A stretch of DNA of 64,000 nt from CADEDH01 sp965263455 (GTDB lineage: Bacteria; Actinomycetota; Acidimicrobiia; Acidimicrobiales; SZUA-35): positions 3,546,204 to 3,610,203 of the forward strand of contig CBDHHN010000004.1 of assembly GCA_965263455.1 (NCBI GenBank), read 5' to 3'. The position numbers and the translations under genes are program-made. Positions 36,539 through 45,229 of this stretch are shown here, in pieces; positions within the stretch are counted from its first letter, which is position 1; every line of letters begins with the position of its first letter. The notes under the pieces are model-generated. The model did no database searches. It worked only from the letters and a program-made list of their open reading frames with translations, and was not told where the DNA came from.

Positions 36539-37576
36539 CTACTCGATCCAGGCTTTGATCTTCTCGATGGTGCCGAGGCGGTCGGCGCCCTGGGGGTCGA
36601 TGTTCAGATACGTGACCCCCACCTCCTTGTAGACCTCCAGCCGCTCCCGAACCTGGCCCTCCGGGCCGCACAGGGTGGCGAGATCGAGATACTCGTCGGG
36701 GACGGCGGCCGTGGCCTCGGCCCGGTGGCCGCTGAGGAAGAGGTCCTGGATCTTCTCCGCCTCCTCCTCCCAGCCGTAGCGCCTGAACAGGTCGTTGTAG
36801 AAGTTCTTCGACTTCGCCCCCATGCCGCCCACATAGAAGGCGATGTGGGCCCGGGCCGCCTCGCGGGCCTCGGTCACCTCGGGTCCGTCGCCCAGGGCCA
36901 CCGTCCCGCCGGCGATGATCTCCAGCGGCGGCAGGTCGCTCGATCGCTTGGCCCGGCCGGCGTCGAGCGAGTCGCCCCACACCTGCTGGAACCGATCGGG
37001 GACGAAGTGGATGGGCTGCCATCCGTTGGCCAGTTCGGCCGTCAGTTCGACGTTCTTGGGGCCGATGGAGGCGACGACGATCGGGATGTCCTGGCGGTGC
37101 AGCCGGTTCATGAACTTCAGGGGTTTGCCCAGCCCGGAACCCTCGCCCTCGGGCAGGGGCAGGGAATAGGCCCTGCCCTCATGGGTCACTTTCTCGCCCG
37201 ACCACACCTTGCGGCAGATCTCGATGGTGTCCCGGGTCCGGCCCAGGGGCTTGGCGAACGGAACCCCGTGCCACCCCTCGATGACCTGCGGGCCCGAGGT
37301 GCCCAGGCCGAGCACGAACCGGCCCCCGGACAGCGCATCGATCGTGGCCGCGGTCTGGGCCAGCAGAGCCGGGGTCCGGGAGTAGACGGGCAGGATGCCG
37401 GTCATCAACTGCATGCGCTCGGTCTGTCCGGCGAGGTAGGCGAGGGTCGAGACCAAGTCGAAGCCGTAGATCTCGCCGCCCCACACCATGTCGACCCCGG
37501 CAGCCTCCAGATCACGGGCCTGGGCCGCCAGATGGGCCGGATCGCCGTTGAATCCGATGGTGGTGCTGAGCTTCAT
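36539..37576 (-). CDS. LLM-class F420-dependent oxidoreductase
   Basis: 345 residues on the luciferase-like TIM-barrel fold: MKLSTTIGFNGDPAHLAAQARDLEAAGVDMVWGGE, LAYLAGQTERMQLMTGILPV, LSGGRFVLGLGTSGPQVIEGWHGVPF. The form is that of F420-dependent reductases/dehydrogenases of actinobacteria. TACGTT lies 6 nt before the ATG, a likely leaderless start, and the promoter region is shared with the divergent hydrolase gene. The substrate is unknown. Confidence 0.87.
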   Translation of the reverse strand: MKLSTTIGFNGDPAHLAAQARDLEAAGVDMVWGGEIYGFDLVSTLAYLAGQTERMQLMTGILPVYSRTPALLAQTAATIDALSGGRFVLGLGTSGPQVIEGWHGVPFAKPLGRTRDTIEICRKVWSGEKVTHEGRAYSLPLPEGEGSGLGKPLKFMNRLHRQDIPIVVASIGPKNVELTAELANGWQPIHFVPDRFQQVWGDSLDAGRAKRSSDLPPLEIIAGGTVALGDGPEVTEAREAARAHIAFYVGGMGAKSKNFYNDLFRRYGWEEEAEKIQDLFLSGHRAEATAAVPDEYLDLATLCGPEGQVRERLEVYKEVGVTYLNIDPQGADRLGTIEKIKAWIE

Positions 37577-37628
37577 GGGGCGAACGTACACCGCGCCCTC
37601 GGCCCAAGGGGAATTACCATGATGCCCA

Positions 37629-39281
37629 ATGTTGGAGAAGGGCGTCCTCGAGTCCGGGCTGGTCCGCGGTCCGGTTCCCTACGCCACCCTTCGGGCCGGT
37701 AGCGGGCCGTCGTCGCACCTGCCCATCCTGCTGTGGCTCCATGGCGGCGGCGGTTCGGAGCGGTTCCTGGCCAGTTGCCACCCCCAGTTCGTGGCCGCCT
37801 GGAAGGAGAAGGTGCTGCCCGACGTGGTGGCGGTGACGCCGGCCGCCGGCTGGTCCTACTACCTCGATCGTCGGGACGGCTCGGAGCAGTGGGAGCAGTT
37901 CCTGATCCACGAACTGGTGCCCGAGATCCGCAGTCTGACCGGCTCGACCGACGGACCGCTGCTGCTCGGCGGGATCTCGCTCGGTGCCGCCGCCGCCCTC
38001 CGCCTGGCCTTCCGGCGACCGGAACTGGTGCGGGCGGTGGCCGCCGTCGAGCCGACGGTGGAGGCCGCCTACCGGGCCGAGGACGTGCTCCTGCGGGATC
38101 AGGTCCAGGTCCCGGGCACGGTCCGGGGCCGCCTGTTCGGCAACCCGGTCGACGGGGACTACTGGCGCCACAACCACCCCCCGAGCCTGCTGGCCGACAA
38201 CGTCGCCGGCGTCAGCGCCGCCGACGTGGCCATCTACCTCGAGTGCGGGGGCGAGGATCAACTCCACGCCCAGTACGGGACCGAGATGCTCCACCGCCAA
38301 CTGTTCGATGCCGGGGTGGCCCACGAGTACCGCCTGGTCCGTGGCGGGGACCATGTCGGCCCCTCGGTGGGGCCCCGCATCCTCGACGCCCTCCGATTCC
38401 TGGGCCGGACCCTGAAGCCGCCGTCGGATGCCGGCCACTCGGTCCACTCCATCGTCGAGGTCGAGACGTTCGCCTCCCAGGTGGCCGAGTTGGAGGAGAA
38501 GACCGGGTACCGGCGTTCCACCGTGGTCGACGGGCGCAAGGGTCGGTTGCGGATCGAGATCACGGGCGAAGGACCGACCATGGTGATGTTGCCCTCCCTG
38601 GGCCGAGGGCCGGGCGACTTCGACGACCTGACCCGACGACTGGCCCAGGCCGGCTACCGGGTCGTGGCCCTCGAACCCCGGGGTGTCCGCGGCAGCTCGG
38701 CCACCCTCGACGGGCTGACCATGGAGGACGTGGTCGACGATGTCGCCGCCGTCCTGGACGCCGTGGGCGGTCCCGCCGTGCTGATCGGCCATGACTTCGG
38801 GGGCCAGGTGGCCCAGATGGTGTCGTATCTCTACCCCCACCTCGTGTCGTCCCTGATTCTGTTGGCTCCTCCCGGCCCGCTGCCGGCCAAACCCGAGCCG
38901 GCCACCGCCCTGCGCCGGGTGTTCATCACCGAGCTGAGCGCCGAGGAGCACCTGGAGGCGGTGGCCCTCGCCCTGTTCGCCGAGGGCAACGACCCGGTCG
39001 TCTGGGTCGACGGCTGGTACCCGACCCTCGCCTTCGCCCAGGCCGAGGCCGAGCGCCACGTGCCCCCCGAGGAGCTGTGGTCCCGCCTCCGCCACGAGGT
39101 GCTGGTCGTCCAGGGGACCGAGGACGCCATCGTCGTCCCCGAGAACGCCCGCATCCTGGCCGACCACGTGGGCGAGTTGGCCACGGTGGCCCTCGTCCCC
39201 AACGCCGGCCACGCCCTGCTCCCCGAGCAACCGGCGGCGGTGGCCGGCGCCATCTTGTCCTGGGTTCGCTCGCCTGGCTAG
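37629..39281 (+). CDS. double alpha/beta-hydrolase fusion
   Basis: 550 residues with two hydrolase domains. Domain 1 (about 1-260) is esterase-D-like: LLWLHGGGGSE (oxyanion), LGGISLGAAAAL with nucleophile Ser, CGGEDQL and GGDHVGPSV for the acid and His. Domain 2 (about 300-545) is of the epoxide hydrolase/dehalogenase type, with VLIGHDFGGQVAQM where the nucleophile position holds Asp, VVQGTEDAIVV and PNAGHALLPEQP for the His. The two domains therefore use different nucleophiles. TACCAT lies 8 nt before the ATG, a probable leaderless start. No membrane segment. Confidence 0.85.
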   Translation: MLEKGVLESGLVRGPVPYATLRAGSGPSSHLPILLWLHGGGGSERFLASCHPQFVAAWKEKVLPDVVAVTPAAGWSYYLDRRDGSEQWEQFLIHELVPEIRSLTGSTDGPLLLGGISLGAAAALRLAFRRPELVRAVAAVEPTVEAAYRAEDVLLRDQVQVPGTVRGRLFGNPVDGDYWRHNHPPSLLADNVAGVSAADVAIYLECGGEDQLHAQYGTEMLHRQLFDAGVAHEYRLVRGGDHVGPSVGPRILDALRFLGRTLKPPSDAGHSVHSIVEVETFASQVAELEEKTGYRRSTVVDGRKGRLRIEITGEGPTMVMLPSLGRGPGDFDDLTRRLAQAGYRVVALEPRGVRGSSATLDGLTMEDVVDDVAAVLDAVGGPAVLIGHDFGGQVAQMVSYLYPHLVSSLILLAPPGPLPAKPEPATALRRVFITELSAEEHLEAVALALFAEGNDPVVWVDGWYPTLAFAQAEAERHVPPEELWSRLRHEVLVVQGTEDAIVVPENARILADHVGELATVALVPNAGHALLPEQPAAVAGAILSWVRSPG

Positions 39282-39292
39282 GTTCGCCAGCC
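39255..39292 (+). promoter_or_regulatory. promoter of the SMP-30 gene
   Basis: TTGTCC (39255-39260), an 18-bp spacer and TAGGTT (39279-39284), then 8 nt to the ATG. There is no Shine-Dalgarno, so this is a leaderless pattern. The promoter lies inside the end of the hydrolase gene. Confidence 0.55.
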
Positions 39293-40138
39293 ATGGCCGT
39301 TGAGCTGGAGACGTTGGCCCACGGCTTCGGCCTGATCGAGGGACCCCGGGTCGATGCCGACGACAACCTCTACTTCAGCGACGTACCCAACGGCGGTGTC
39401 CGACGGTTGTCGCCCGATGGTGAGCTCACGGTCGTCGTTCCCAAGCGGCGGGGGGTGGGCGGCATCGCCCTCCACGCCGACGGCGGGCTGATCCTCAGCG
39501 GACGCAACGTCTGCCATGTACGCGACGGCGTGACCACGGTCCTGTTCGAGCCCGGGCCGTCGTTCAACGATCTCATGGTCGACCCGCAGGGCCGGATCGT
39601 GTGCGGCACCCTCCGCGTCGATCCCTTCGACGACGAGGCCGAACCCCGGCCGGGCGAGGCCTATCGCATCGAGCTCGACGGCACCGTCACCGAGCTCTAC
39701 GACCAGGTCCATCTGACCAACGGCATCGGGTTCTCCCCCGACGGCGGCCGAGCCTTCCACAGCGACACCCTGTCCAACCACGTGATCTGCCACGACATCG
39801 TCGACGACCGCTATGTCGGCCGTCGCGGGCTCGCCCCCTCACCTCGGTTCTCCCCCGACGGCCTGGCCGTCGACGAGGAGGGCACGGTGTGGGTGGCCGA
39901 CTTCGGGCGGGGACGAGTCCTGGGGCTCGATCCCGACGACGGCACCGAACGGGTCCGGATTCTGGTGCCCGCCTCCGAGGTCACCAGCCTGTGCTTCGGC
40001 GGAGCCGACCGCCGCGACCTGTACGTGACCACGGCCGACAACACCGAGGACCCCGACCGGGGCGGGACCGTGTTCCGCACCCGGGTCGAGGTACCCGGCG
40101 TGGCGGCCACCCCGGCCCGGGTCGCCATCGGGTCGTGA
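39293..40138 (+). CDS. SMP-30/gluconolactonase-like protein
   Basis: 281 residues forming a six-bladed propeller pattern: LIEGPRVDADDNLYFSDVPNGGVRRLSPDG, FNDLMVDPQGRIVCGT, LTNGIGFSPDGGRAFHSDT and DGLAVDEEGTVWVADFGRGRV. The metal-binding Glu (EGP), Asn (TNGIGFSPD) and Asp (PDGLAVD) positions of SMP-30 lactonases are present. It could hydrolyse a sugar lactone or related ester. It is followed closely by a phosphotransferase-fold gene. Confidence 0.88.
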   Translation: MAVELETLAHGFGLIEGPRVDADDNLYFSDVPNGGVRRLSPDGELTVVVPKRRGVGGIALHADGGLILSGRNVCHVRDGVTTVLFEPGPSFNDLMVDPQGRIVCGTLRVDPFDDEAEPRPGEAYRIELDGTVTELYDQVHLTNGIGFSPDGGRAFHSDTLSNHVICHDIVDDRYVGRRGLAPSPRFSPDGLAVDEEGTVWVADFGRGRVLGLDPDDGTERVRILVPASEVTSLCFGGADRRDLYVTTADNTEDPDRGGTVFRTRVEVPGVAATPARVAIGS

Positions 40139-40155
40139 CCGAACCAAGGAGCACC

Positions 40156-41223
40156 ATGGCCCCCGACGCCGCCCCCAATGCCGACGCCGAGACCCCCGGG
40201 TACGACCGACCGGCGGTGGAGGACTGGATCGCGGCCAACGTCGAGGGTCTGACCCCGCCCCTGACCTGGGCCCAACTCGAGGGCGGCCACTCCAACCTGA
40301 CCTTCGTCCTGACCGACGGCGACGGTCGTCGGGCCGTCATCCGCCGCCCACCGCTCGGTGAGCTGTTGCCCAAGGCCCACGACATGGCCCGGGAGTTCAC
40401 CATCATCCGGGGACTGGGCTCCACCGCCGTCCCGGTGCCACGGGCCCACGGCCTGTGCCAGGACACCTCGGTCACCGGCGCCGTCTTCTACGTGATGAGC
40501 GAGGTCCCGGGCAAGGCCATGTACACGGCCGAACTGGTCGAGGAGTGGCTGTCGCTCGAGGCCCGGGGCCGACTCGGCTACTCGTTCATGGAGACGCTGG
40601 CCGCGCTGCACGCCGTCGACCCCGACGACGTCGGCCTGGGCGAGCTGGGGCGGCGCGACGGGTACGTGGCCCGCCAGCTGCGCACCTGGTACGGCTCGTG
40701 GGAGGCGTCCAAGGCCGACGCCGCCTACGACGACGACCGGATCCACGACCTGCATCGGTTGCTCAACGAACGCCTGCCCGACCAGGGCCCGGGCCGGGTC
40801 GTGCACGGGGACTACGGGCTCCACAACTGCATGGTCAGCCAGGAGGGCGAGGTCGTCGCCGTGCTCGACTGGGAGATCGCCACCCTGGGCGACCCCCTGG
40901 CCGACTTCGCCTACGCCCTCAACGGCTGGACCGACCCCGACGACGTCATCCGGGTCTCGCACGAGTCGGCCACCACCGCCCCGGGCTTCGCCCGGCGGGA
41001 CGACCTGGCCCGCCACTATGCCGAGCTCACGGGGGCCGACCTCGGTCGGCTCGACTACTACCGGACGTTCAACTACTTCAAGACGGCCTGCATCCTCCAC
41101 GGCGTGTACTCCCGCTACCTGGCGGGCAAGAAGAGCAGCGAGGGGGTCGACCTGCCGGGTCTGAAGGAGCGGATGGGCTGGGCCATCCAGCTGGCCGCCG
41201 ACGGCGCCGAGCGCTTCTCCTGA
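40156..41223 (+). CDS. aminoglycoside-phosphotransferase-fold kinase (ACAD10/11 N-domain-like)
   Basis: 355 residues. LEGGHSNLTFVL is the nucleotide loop, AVIRRPP the Lys/Arg region, VVHGDYGLHNCMV the catalytic loop (HGDxxxxN) and VLDWEIATLGDPLADFAYAL the metal-binding DxE. This subfamily resembles the kinase domain of acyl-CoA dehydrogenases 10/11, which phosphorylates 4-hydroxyacyl-CoAs, and is common in actinobacteria. AAGGAG lies 4 nt before the ATG. A GTG at 40135 overlapping the previous stop is a weaker start. Confidence 0.85.
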   Translation: MAPDAAPNADAETPGYDRPAVEDWIAANVEGLTPPLTWAQLEGGHSNLTFVLTDGDGRRAVIRRPPLGELLPKAHDMAREFTIIRGLGSTAVPVPRAHGLCQDTSVTGAVFYVMSEVPGKAMYTAELVEEWLSLEARGRLGYSFMETLAALHAVDPDDVGLGELGRRDGYVARQLRTWYGSWEASKADAAYDDDRIHDLHRLLNERLPDQGPGRVVHGDYGLHNCMVSQEGEVVAVLDWEIATLGDPLADFAYALNGWTDPDDVIRVSHESATTAPGFARRDDLARHYAELTGADLGRLDYYRTFNYFKTACILHGVYSRYLAGKKSSEGVDLPGLKERMGWAIQLAADGAERFS

Positions 41224-41242
41224 GCGCCGGCCGGCTCGGCCC

Positions 41243-41280
41243 TTGACCTCAACCGAGGTTGAACTTCTACCGTCCGGGTC
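41243..41280 (+). promoter_or_regulatory. MerR/SoxR-type promoter and operator
   Basis: TTGACC (41243-41248) and TACCGT (41268-41273) are separated by 19 bp, the overlong spacing of MerR-family promoters. The spacer holds the dyad CCTCAACCGAGGTTGAAC (41247-41264), laid out as the SoxR box (CCTCAA-N6-TTGAGG), with the last two bases different. The ATG follows 7 nt after the -10, so the mRNA is probably leaderless. Confidence 0.75.
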
Positions 41281-43113
41281 ATGACCGACATCGAGAGCCA
41301 GACCCGACCCGCCCCCGATTCCGGACCGGGGCCCGACACCGCCGACCGCCGCGTGATCGAGGCCGAGGTCGGTCACCTCTCCGACCTTGCCCCCTCGGCC
41401 ATGAAGGTGGTGTCGGTCGGTGAACACCGGGTGGCCCTGATCCGGACCTCGAAGGGCGTCTTCGCCCTCGACAACGCCTGCCCGCACCAGGGCTACGGCC
41501 TGGTGACGGGGGCGCTCGGCTCCGACACGGTGACCTGCCAGTGGCACAACTGGAAGTTCGACGTCGAGACCGGACGCTGTCTGCTGGGGGAGGAGGACGT
41601 GGCCTGCCACCGGGTGACCGTGGCCGACGACGGCACCATGACCGTGTCGGTCACCGAACCGACGCCGGCCGAGGAGCGGGCCCGGCTGTGGCCCAGCTTC
41701 CGCCGGGGCCTGGCCGCCGACTACCCGGGCCAGATCAGCCGGGACACCCTGCGCCTCCTCGACGCCGGGGCCACCCCGCCCGAGATCATGGCCGACGCCC
41801 TGGCCCGGACCCTGCCCCTCACCGACTACGGCCTGGCCCACGAGTTGGCCATGGCCGCCGACTGCCTGGCCTGGACCGGGACCCGCCAGGGCGACGACCG
41901 GCTCCTGCCCCTGGTCCAGGGCCTCTCCGGCCTGGCCGAGGAGACCCGGGACCGCCGGCCCCACGACCGGCCCGCCCCCGAGGCCGTCGCGGCCGCCGAC
42001 GATCGGCCGGTGGACGACCTCATCGAGGCCGAGGACGCGTTGGGGTCGATGGCGTCGACGTTGGCCCAACTGGAGCGAGGGGCCGAACCGGGTCGGGTCA
42101 GAGCCCAGTTCATCCGGGCCGCCTCGGCCCACCACCTCAGCTACGGCCACGGCGCCATCTACACCCAGAAGAGTTTCGAGATGCTGGACCAGATCGGGTG
42201 GCAACACGCCCCCGCCGTCCTGCCCTACCTGGCCCTCAGCCTCACCTACGGCACCCGGGAGGACACGCTGCCCTACATGGCCAAGGCGTCGAGGGCGCTT
42301 CAGGACCTGGACCTGGCGGAGTTGGCCCGGGCCGCCGGCGCCGACCGGGGCACGCCGCCGCCTCCGGCCGGATCCCACCGCCATGGTCTGGCCACCGCCC
42401 TGGTCGAGAGCGACGAGCACCCGATCGCCCTGGCGGCCGAGGCCGTGGCCGGTGACCACGGGGTCGAGGGTCTGCTCGACGCCGTGACCGAAGCCGTCAG
42501 CCTCCGGCTGCTCGACCACGACCTGACGGTCGAGACCGACACCGGCGATTCGTTCGGTTGGCTCGACGTCACCCACGGCCTCACCCTGTCCGAGGCGGCC
42601 CGATGGGCCTGGCGCCAGGAGCCCGGGCCCGACACGGTGCGCCTGGCGCTGTTCGCCGCGTGGTTGGCCCACGACACCGGTCGCCACCACCGCCGCACCG
42701 GCCGCGACCACGGCTTCCGGACGCTGGCCGACGTGGCCGCCGTCCACGGGGCCGACGGTTCCGGCGACGGGAGTGGGAACGGCGACGGGTGGACGGCGTC
42801 GGCGTTGGACGATGCCCTGCTGGCCGGGGACGAGCGGCAGGCGGTGGCCCTGGCCCTGACCGGCGGGATCGAGGACGTGACCGGGGCCCTGGCCCGGGCC
42901 GCCCTCGACGATCGATCGGCCGCCTTCATCGTGCTGGCCCACCTGATCAAGAGCACCGAGGCCGCCTCCCGGGAGGCCCGGCGGCTGGGGTCGACGTTGC
43001 CCCTGGCCGCCGTCGCCCGGTTCGTGTCCGCCCCCCGGCTCGAACGGTTCGTGGCCCGGAACGTGGCCGAGACCATCGGCTTCATCCGGACCGGGCGGCC
43101 CCCGCGCCGCTAG
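41281..43113 (+). CDS. Rieske [2Fe-2S] protein fused to a questin-oxidase-like helical domain
   Basis: 610 residues. The Rieske domain covers about 28-125, with CPHQGYG (Cys67, His69) and CQWHNW (Cys86, His89). The remaining 480 residues are almost all helical and contain ASAHHLSYGHGAIYTQ, LPYLALSLTYGTREDTLPY and SEAARWAWRQEPGPDTVRLALFAAWLAHDTGRHHRR, a His-rich pattern that resembles the questin oxidase family (fungal Baeyer-Villiger-type enzymes). This second assignment is tentative. It sits alone behind a SoxR-type promoter, so it is probably made under redox-cycling or quinone stress. Convergent with the S9 peptidase gene; the two stops overlap. Confidence 0.75.
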   Translation: MTDIESQTRPAPDSGPGPDTADRRVIEAEVGHLSDLAPSAMKVVSVGEHRVALIRTSKGVFALDNACPHQGYGLVTGALGSDTVTCQWHNWKFDVETGRCLLGEEDVACHRVTVADDGTMTVSVTEPTPAEERARLWPSFRRGLAADYPGQISRDTLRLLDAGATPPEIMADALARTLPLTDYGLAHELAMAADCLAWTGTRQGDDRLLPLVQGLSGLAEETRDRRPHDRPAPEAVAAADDRPVDDLIEAEDALGSMASTLAQLERGAEPGRVRAQFIRAASAHHLSYGHGAIYTQKSFEMLDQIGWQHAPAVLPYLALSLTYGTREDTLPYMAKASRALQDLDLAELARAAGADRGTPPPPAGSHRHGLATALVESDEHPIALAAEAVAGDHGVEGLLDAVTEAVSLRLLDHDLTVETDTGDSFGWLDVTHGLTLSEAARWAWRQEPGPDTVRLALFAAWLAHDTGRHHRRTGRDHGFRTLADVAAVHGADGSGDGSGNGDGWTASALDDALLAGDERQAVALALTGGIEDVTGALARAALDDRSAAFIVLAHLIKSTEAASREARRLGSTLPLAAVARFVSAPRLERFVARNVAETIGFIRTGRPPRR

Positions 43114-45194
43114 TGGCCGGGGTCCGGCCGGAGGTGGCGGTCGAAGAAGGCGTGGACGGCGTCGAAGCGGTCGACCCGGTTGCTGGGCCGCCCACTCCGG
43201 CTCAGCTCGTGGTTCTCCCCCGGGAAGCGCAACAGGGTGACCTCCACCCCGTTGCGGCGCAGGGCGGTGAAGTACTGCTCGGCCTGTTCGATGGGGCATC
43301 GCCAGTCCTCCTCCGAATGGAGGATCAGCGTCGGCGTCGTCACGGCGCCGGCGTAGGTGAGGGGTGACTGGCGCATCACGGCCTCGAGGTCGTCGTCGAT
43401 GGTGGCGTCGATCATGGCGGTGCCGAACGGATGGCCGATGTCGCTGGTGCCGAGCATCGAGTACCAGCTGGTGACGGCCCGCTCGACCAGGGCGGCCCGG
43501 TAGCGGTCCGTGTGGCCGATGGCCCACGACGCCATGAAGCCGCCGTAGCTGCCGCCCCCGATGCCGATCCGGTCGGGGTCGACGCCGGGCTCGTCGGCGA
43601 GGCGGTCGGTCAGGGCCTGGACGTCGTCCCAGTCGTCGGTGCCGAGCCGACCCACGATCGAGGTGGCCCAGTCCTCGCCGTAGCCGTCCGAGCCCCGGGG
43701 GTTGCCGCCCACGACCACATGGCCGGCGGCGGCCGCGAGCTGGAACTCGTCGAAGAAGCTGTGGCCGTACATCGACAGGGGGCCGCCATGGACGTAGACC
43801 AGACCGGGCCGGGTCCCGTCGGGTTCCGGCCCGGGGGCCGAGGCCGGGGGTCTGGTCAGGAAGGCGTGGACGACGGCGCCGTCGGTCGAGGGGACCTCGA
43901 TGGGCTCGGTGACGGCGAGGTCGAGTTCGGCCAGGATCGCCTCGTTCAGGGTGACCAGCGGCTCGGGGGTGCCGGGCGCCAGCCGCCACAGCTCCGCCGG
44001 CCGATCCAGGGTGGTCACGGCTCCGACCACCTGCTCGCCGTCGGCCGAGGCGTCGAAGGCCAGGACCTGGAACGGGCCCTCGGCCACCGCCTCCCGGCTC
44101 CCGTCGTCGAGCCGGTAGGCGTCTACGGCCACGGTGCCCCGGCGGGGACCACTGGTGAGGACGGCGCCGTCGACGCAGACGAGGCCGCCGCGCGGTCCGA
44201 TGGTGGGCACCACGTTGGCGTCGTGGGGCCCGATGAGCTGCGGTGGGCCGGGCTCGACCCCGGGGTCGCCGTCGATCCTGAGCAGGTGGGGTCGGCTGAA
44301 GCCGTAGCGTCGACCGTCGAACCGGCCCAGGGCCACAACCGGGCCGTCGGGATGCCATCCGAGCATGCCCCACACACCACCCGTCGGGGTGAGGGGTCGG
44401 GGTGGGCCCGAGCCGTCGACGGGGTGGAGCCACACGGCGTTGGTGCCTTGCAGGTCGTCGTCGGGCTCGGTCCCTACCACGACGACCAGCGCCGTCCCGT
44501 CGGGCGAGCAGGCCAGGGTCTGGTGATCGACGGCGTCGATGGCGTAGGGCCCGTCCTCGACCAGATCCTCGAGCCACTGGACCGCGCTCGTCGCCCTGCC
44601 GTCGGTGGACCCCGACCCGCCGTCCCCGGACCTGTCGTCGGTGGTGGGCCTCTCGTCGGGGGAGGCCGGGATGATGACCGGCTGGCGGCGGCGATCGTGG
44701 GTCCAACCCCTGCCGTTCATGCGGTAGTCGAGGCGGGTGATGGTCCGGGGCCGACGGGCCAGGTCGGCGTCGTCCAGCTCCCGCTGCCATCGGGGTCGAC
44801 GGGCGGCGAGAGCCACCAGCCGTGCGTCGTCGAGCCACTGCAGGTCGCCGACACCGTCGGCGAACGAGGCCGCCGCATGCAGGGTGCGGGTCCGCCAGTC
44901 GAGGACGAGGACCTCGGCCGGTGAACCCGGGGCCGATCGGATGAAGGCCAGTCGCCCGCCGTCGGGCGAGAACACGGCGCCGGTGTCGGCGTCGCCGTGG
45001 ATCAGTTGGCGCGCCGGTCGGTCCGGCTCCACCGCCCACAGCGACGAGCGGTTCCGGTCGAGTTCGCCATCCGGTCGGGAGATCGTGAACACCACGGAAC
45101 CGTCGGTTGGATGCAGGGTGACGGCGGTGACCGACTCCAGACGGTGGAGGTCGTCGGGGGTCATCACGCGGAGGGTGCGGTTGGGTCCGGCCAT
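43110..45194 (-). CDS. S9-family prolyl oligopeptidase/acylaminoacyl peptidase
   Basis: 694 residues. An N-terminal propeller (about 1-420; repeats such as TGAVFSPDGGRLAFIRSAPG) is followed by an alpha/beta-hydrolase domain. The nucleophile Ser is in GIGGGSYGGFMASWAIGHT, the Asp in HSEEDWRCPIEQAEQYF and the His in PGENHELSRSGRPSNRV. VYVHGGPLSMYGHSF carries the oxyanion part. No signal peptide: a cytoplasmic peptidase for short or acylated peptides. TACCGT lies 6 nt before the ATG (leaderless), within 36 bp of the divergent gene's start. Confidence 0.92.
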   Translation of the reverse strand: MAGPNRTLRVMTPDDLHRLESVTAVTLHPTDGSVVFTISRPDGELDRNRSSLWAVEPDRPARQLIHGDADTGAVFSPDGGRLAFIRSAPGSPAEVLVLDWRTRTLHAAASFADGVGDLQWLDDARLVALAARRPRWQRELDDADLARRPRTITRLDYRMNGRGWTHDRRRQPVIIPASPDERPTTDDRSGDGGSGSTDGRATSAVQWLEDLVEDGPYAIDAVDHQTLACSPDGTALVVVVGTEPDDDLQGTNAVWLHPVDGSGPPRPLTPTGGVWGMLGWHPDGPVVALGRFDGRRYGFSRPHLLRIDGDPGVEPGPPQLIGPHDANVVPTIGPRGGLVCVDGAVLTSGPRRGTVAVDAYRLDDGSREAVAEGPFQVLAFDASADGEQVVGAVTTLDRPAELWRLAPGTPEPLVTLNEAILAELDLAVTEPIEVPSTDGAVVHAFLTRPPASAPGPEPDGTRPGLVYVHGGPLSMYGHSFFDEFQLAAAAGHVVVGGNPRGSDGYGEDWATSIVGRLGTDDWDDVQALTDRLADEPGVDPDRIGIGGGSYGGFMASWAIGHTDRYRAALVERAVTSWYSMLGTSDIGHPFGTAMIDATIDDDLEAVMRQSPLTYAGAVTTPTLILHSEEDWRCPIEQAEQYFTALRRNGVEVTLLRFPGENHELSRSGRPSNRVDRFDAVHAFFDRHLRPDPGH

Positions 45195-45229
45195 GCGCAG
45201 ACGGTAGTTGAGGTGACTAGCCTGCCGTC
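45195..45229. promoter_or_regulatory. overlapping divergent leaderless promoters
   Basis: Only 35 bp separate the two start codons. Minus: TACCGT (complement of 45201-45206) 6 nt before the peptidase ATG. Plus: TAGCCT (45218-45223) 6 nt before the ATG at 45230. Each -10 lies in the other gene's -35 region, so the two promoters should exclude each other. Confidence 0.45.

Noticed and set aside
39811..45039. A 1742-residue minus-strand open frame
   Set aside because: Antisense or frame-shifted shadow of the phosphotransferase, Rieske and S9 peptidase genes, without domains of its own.
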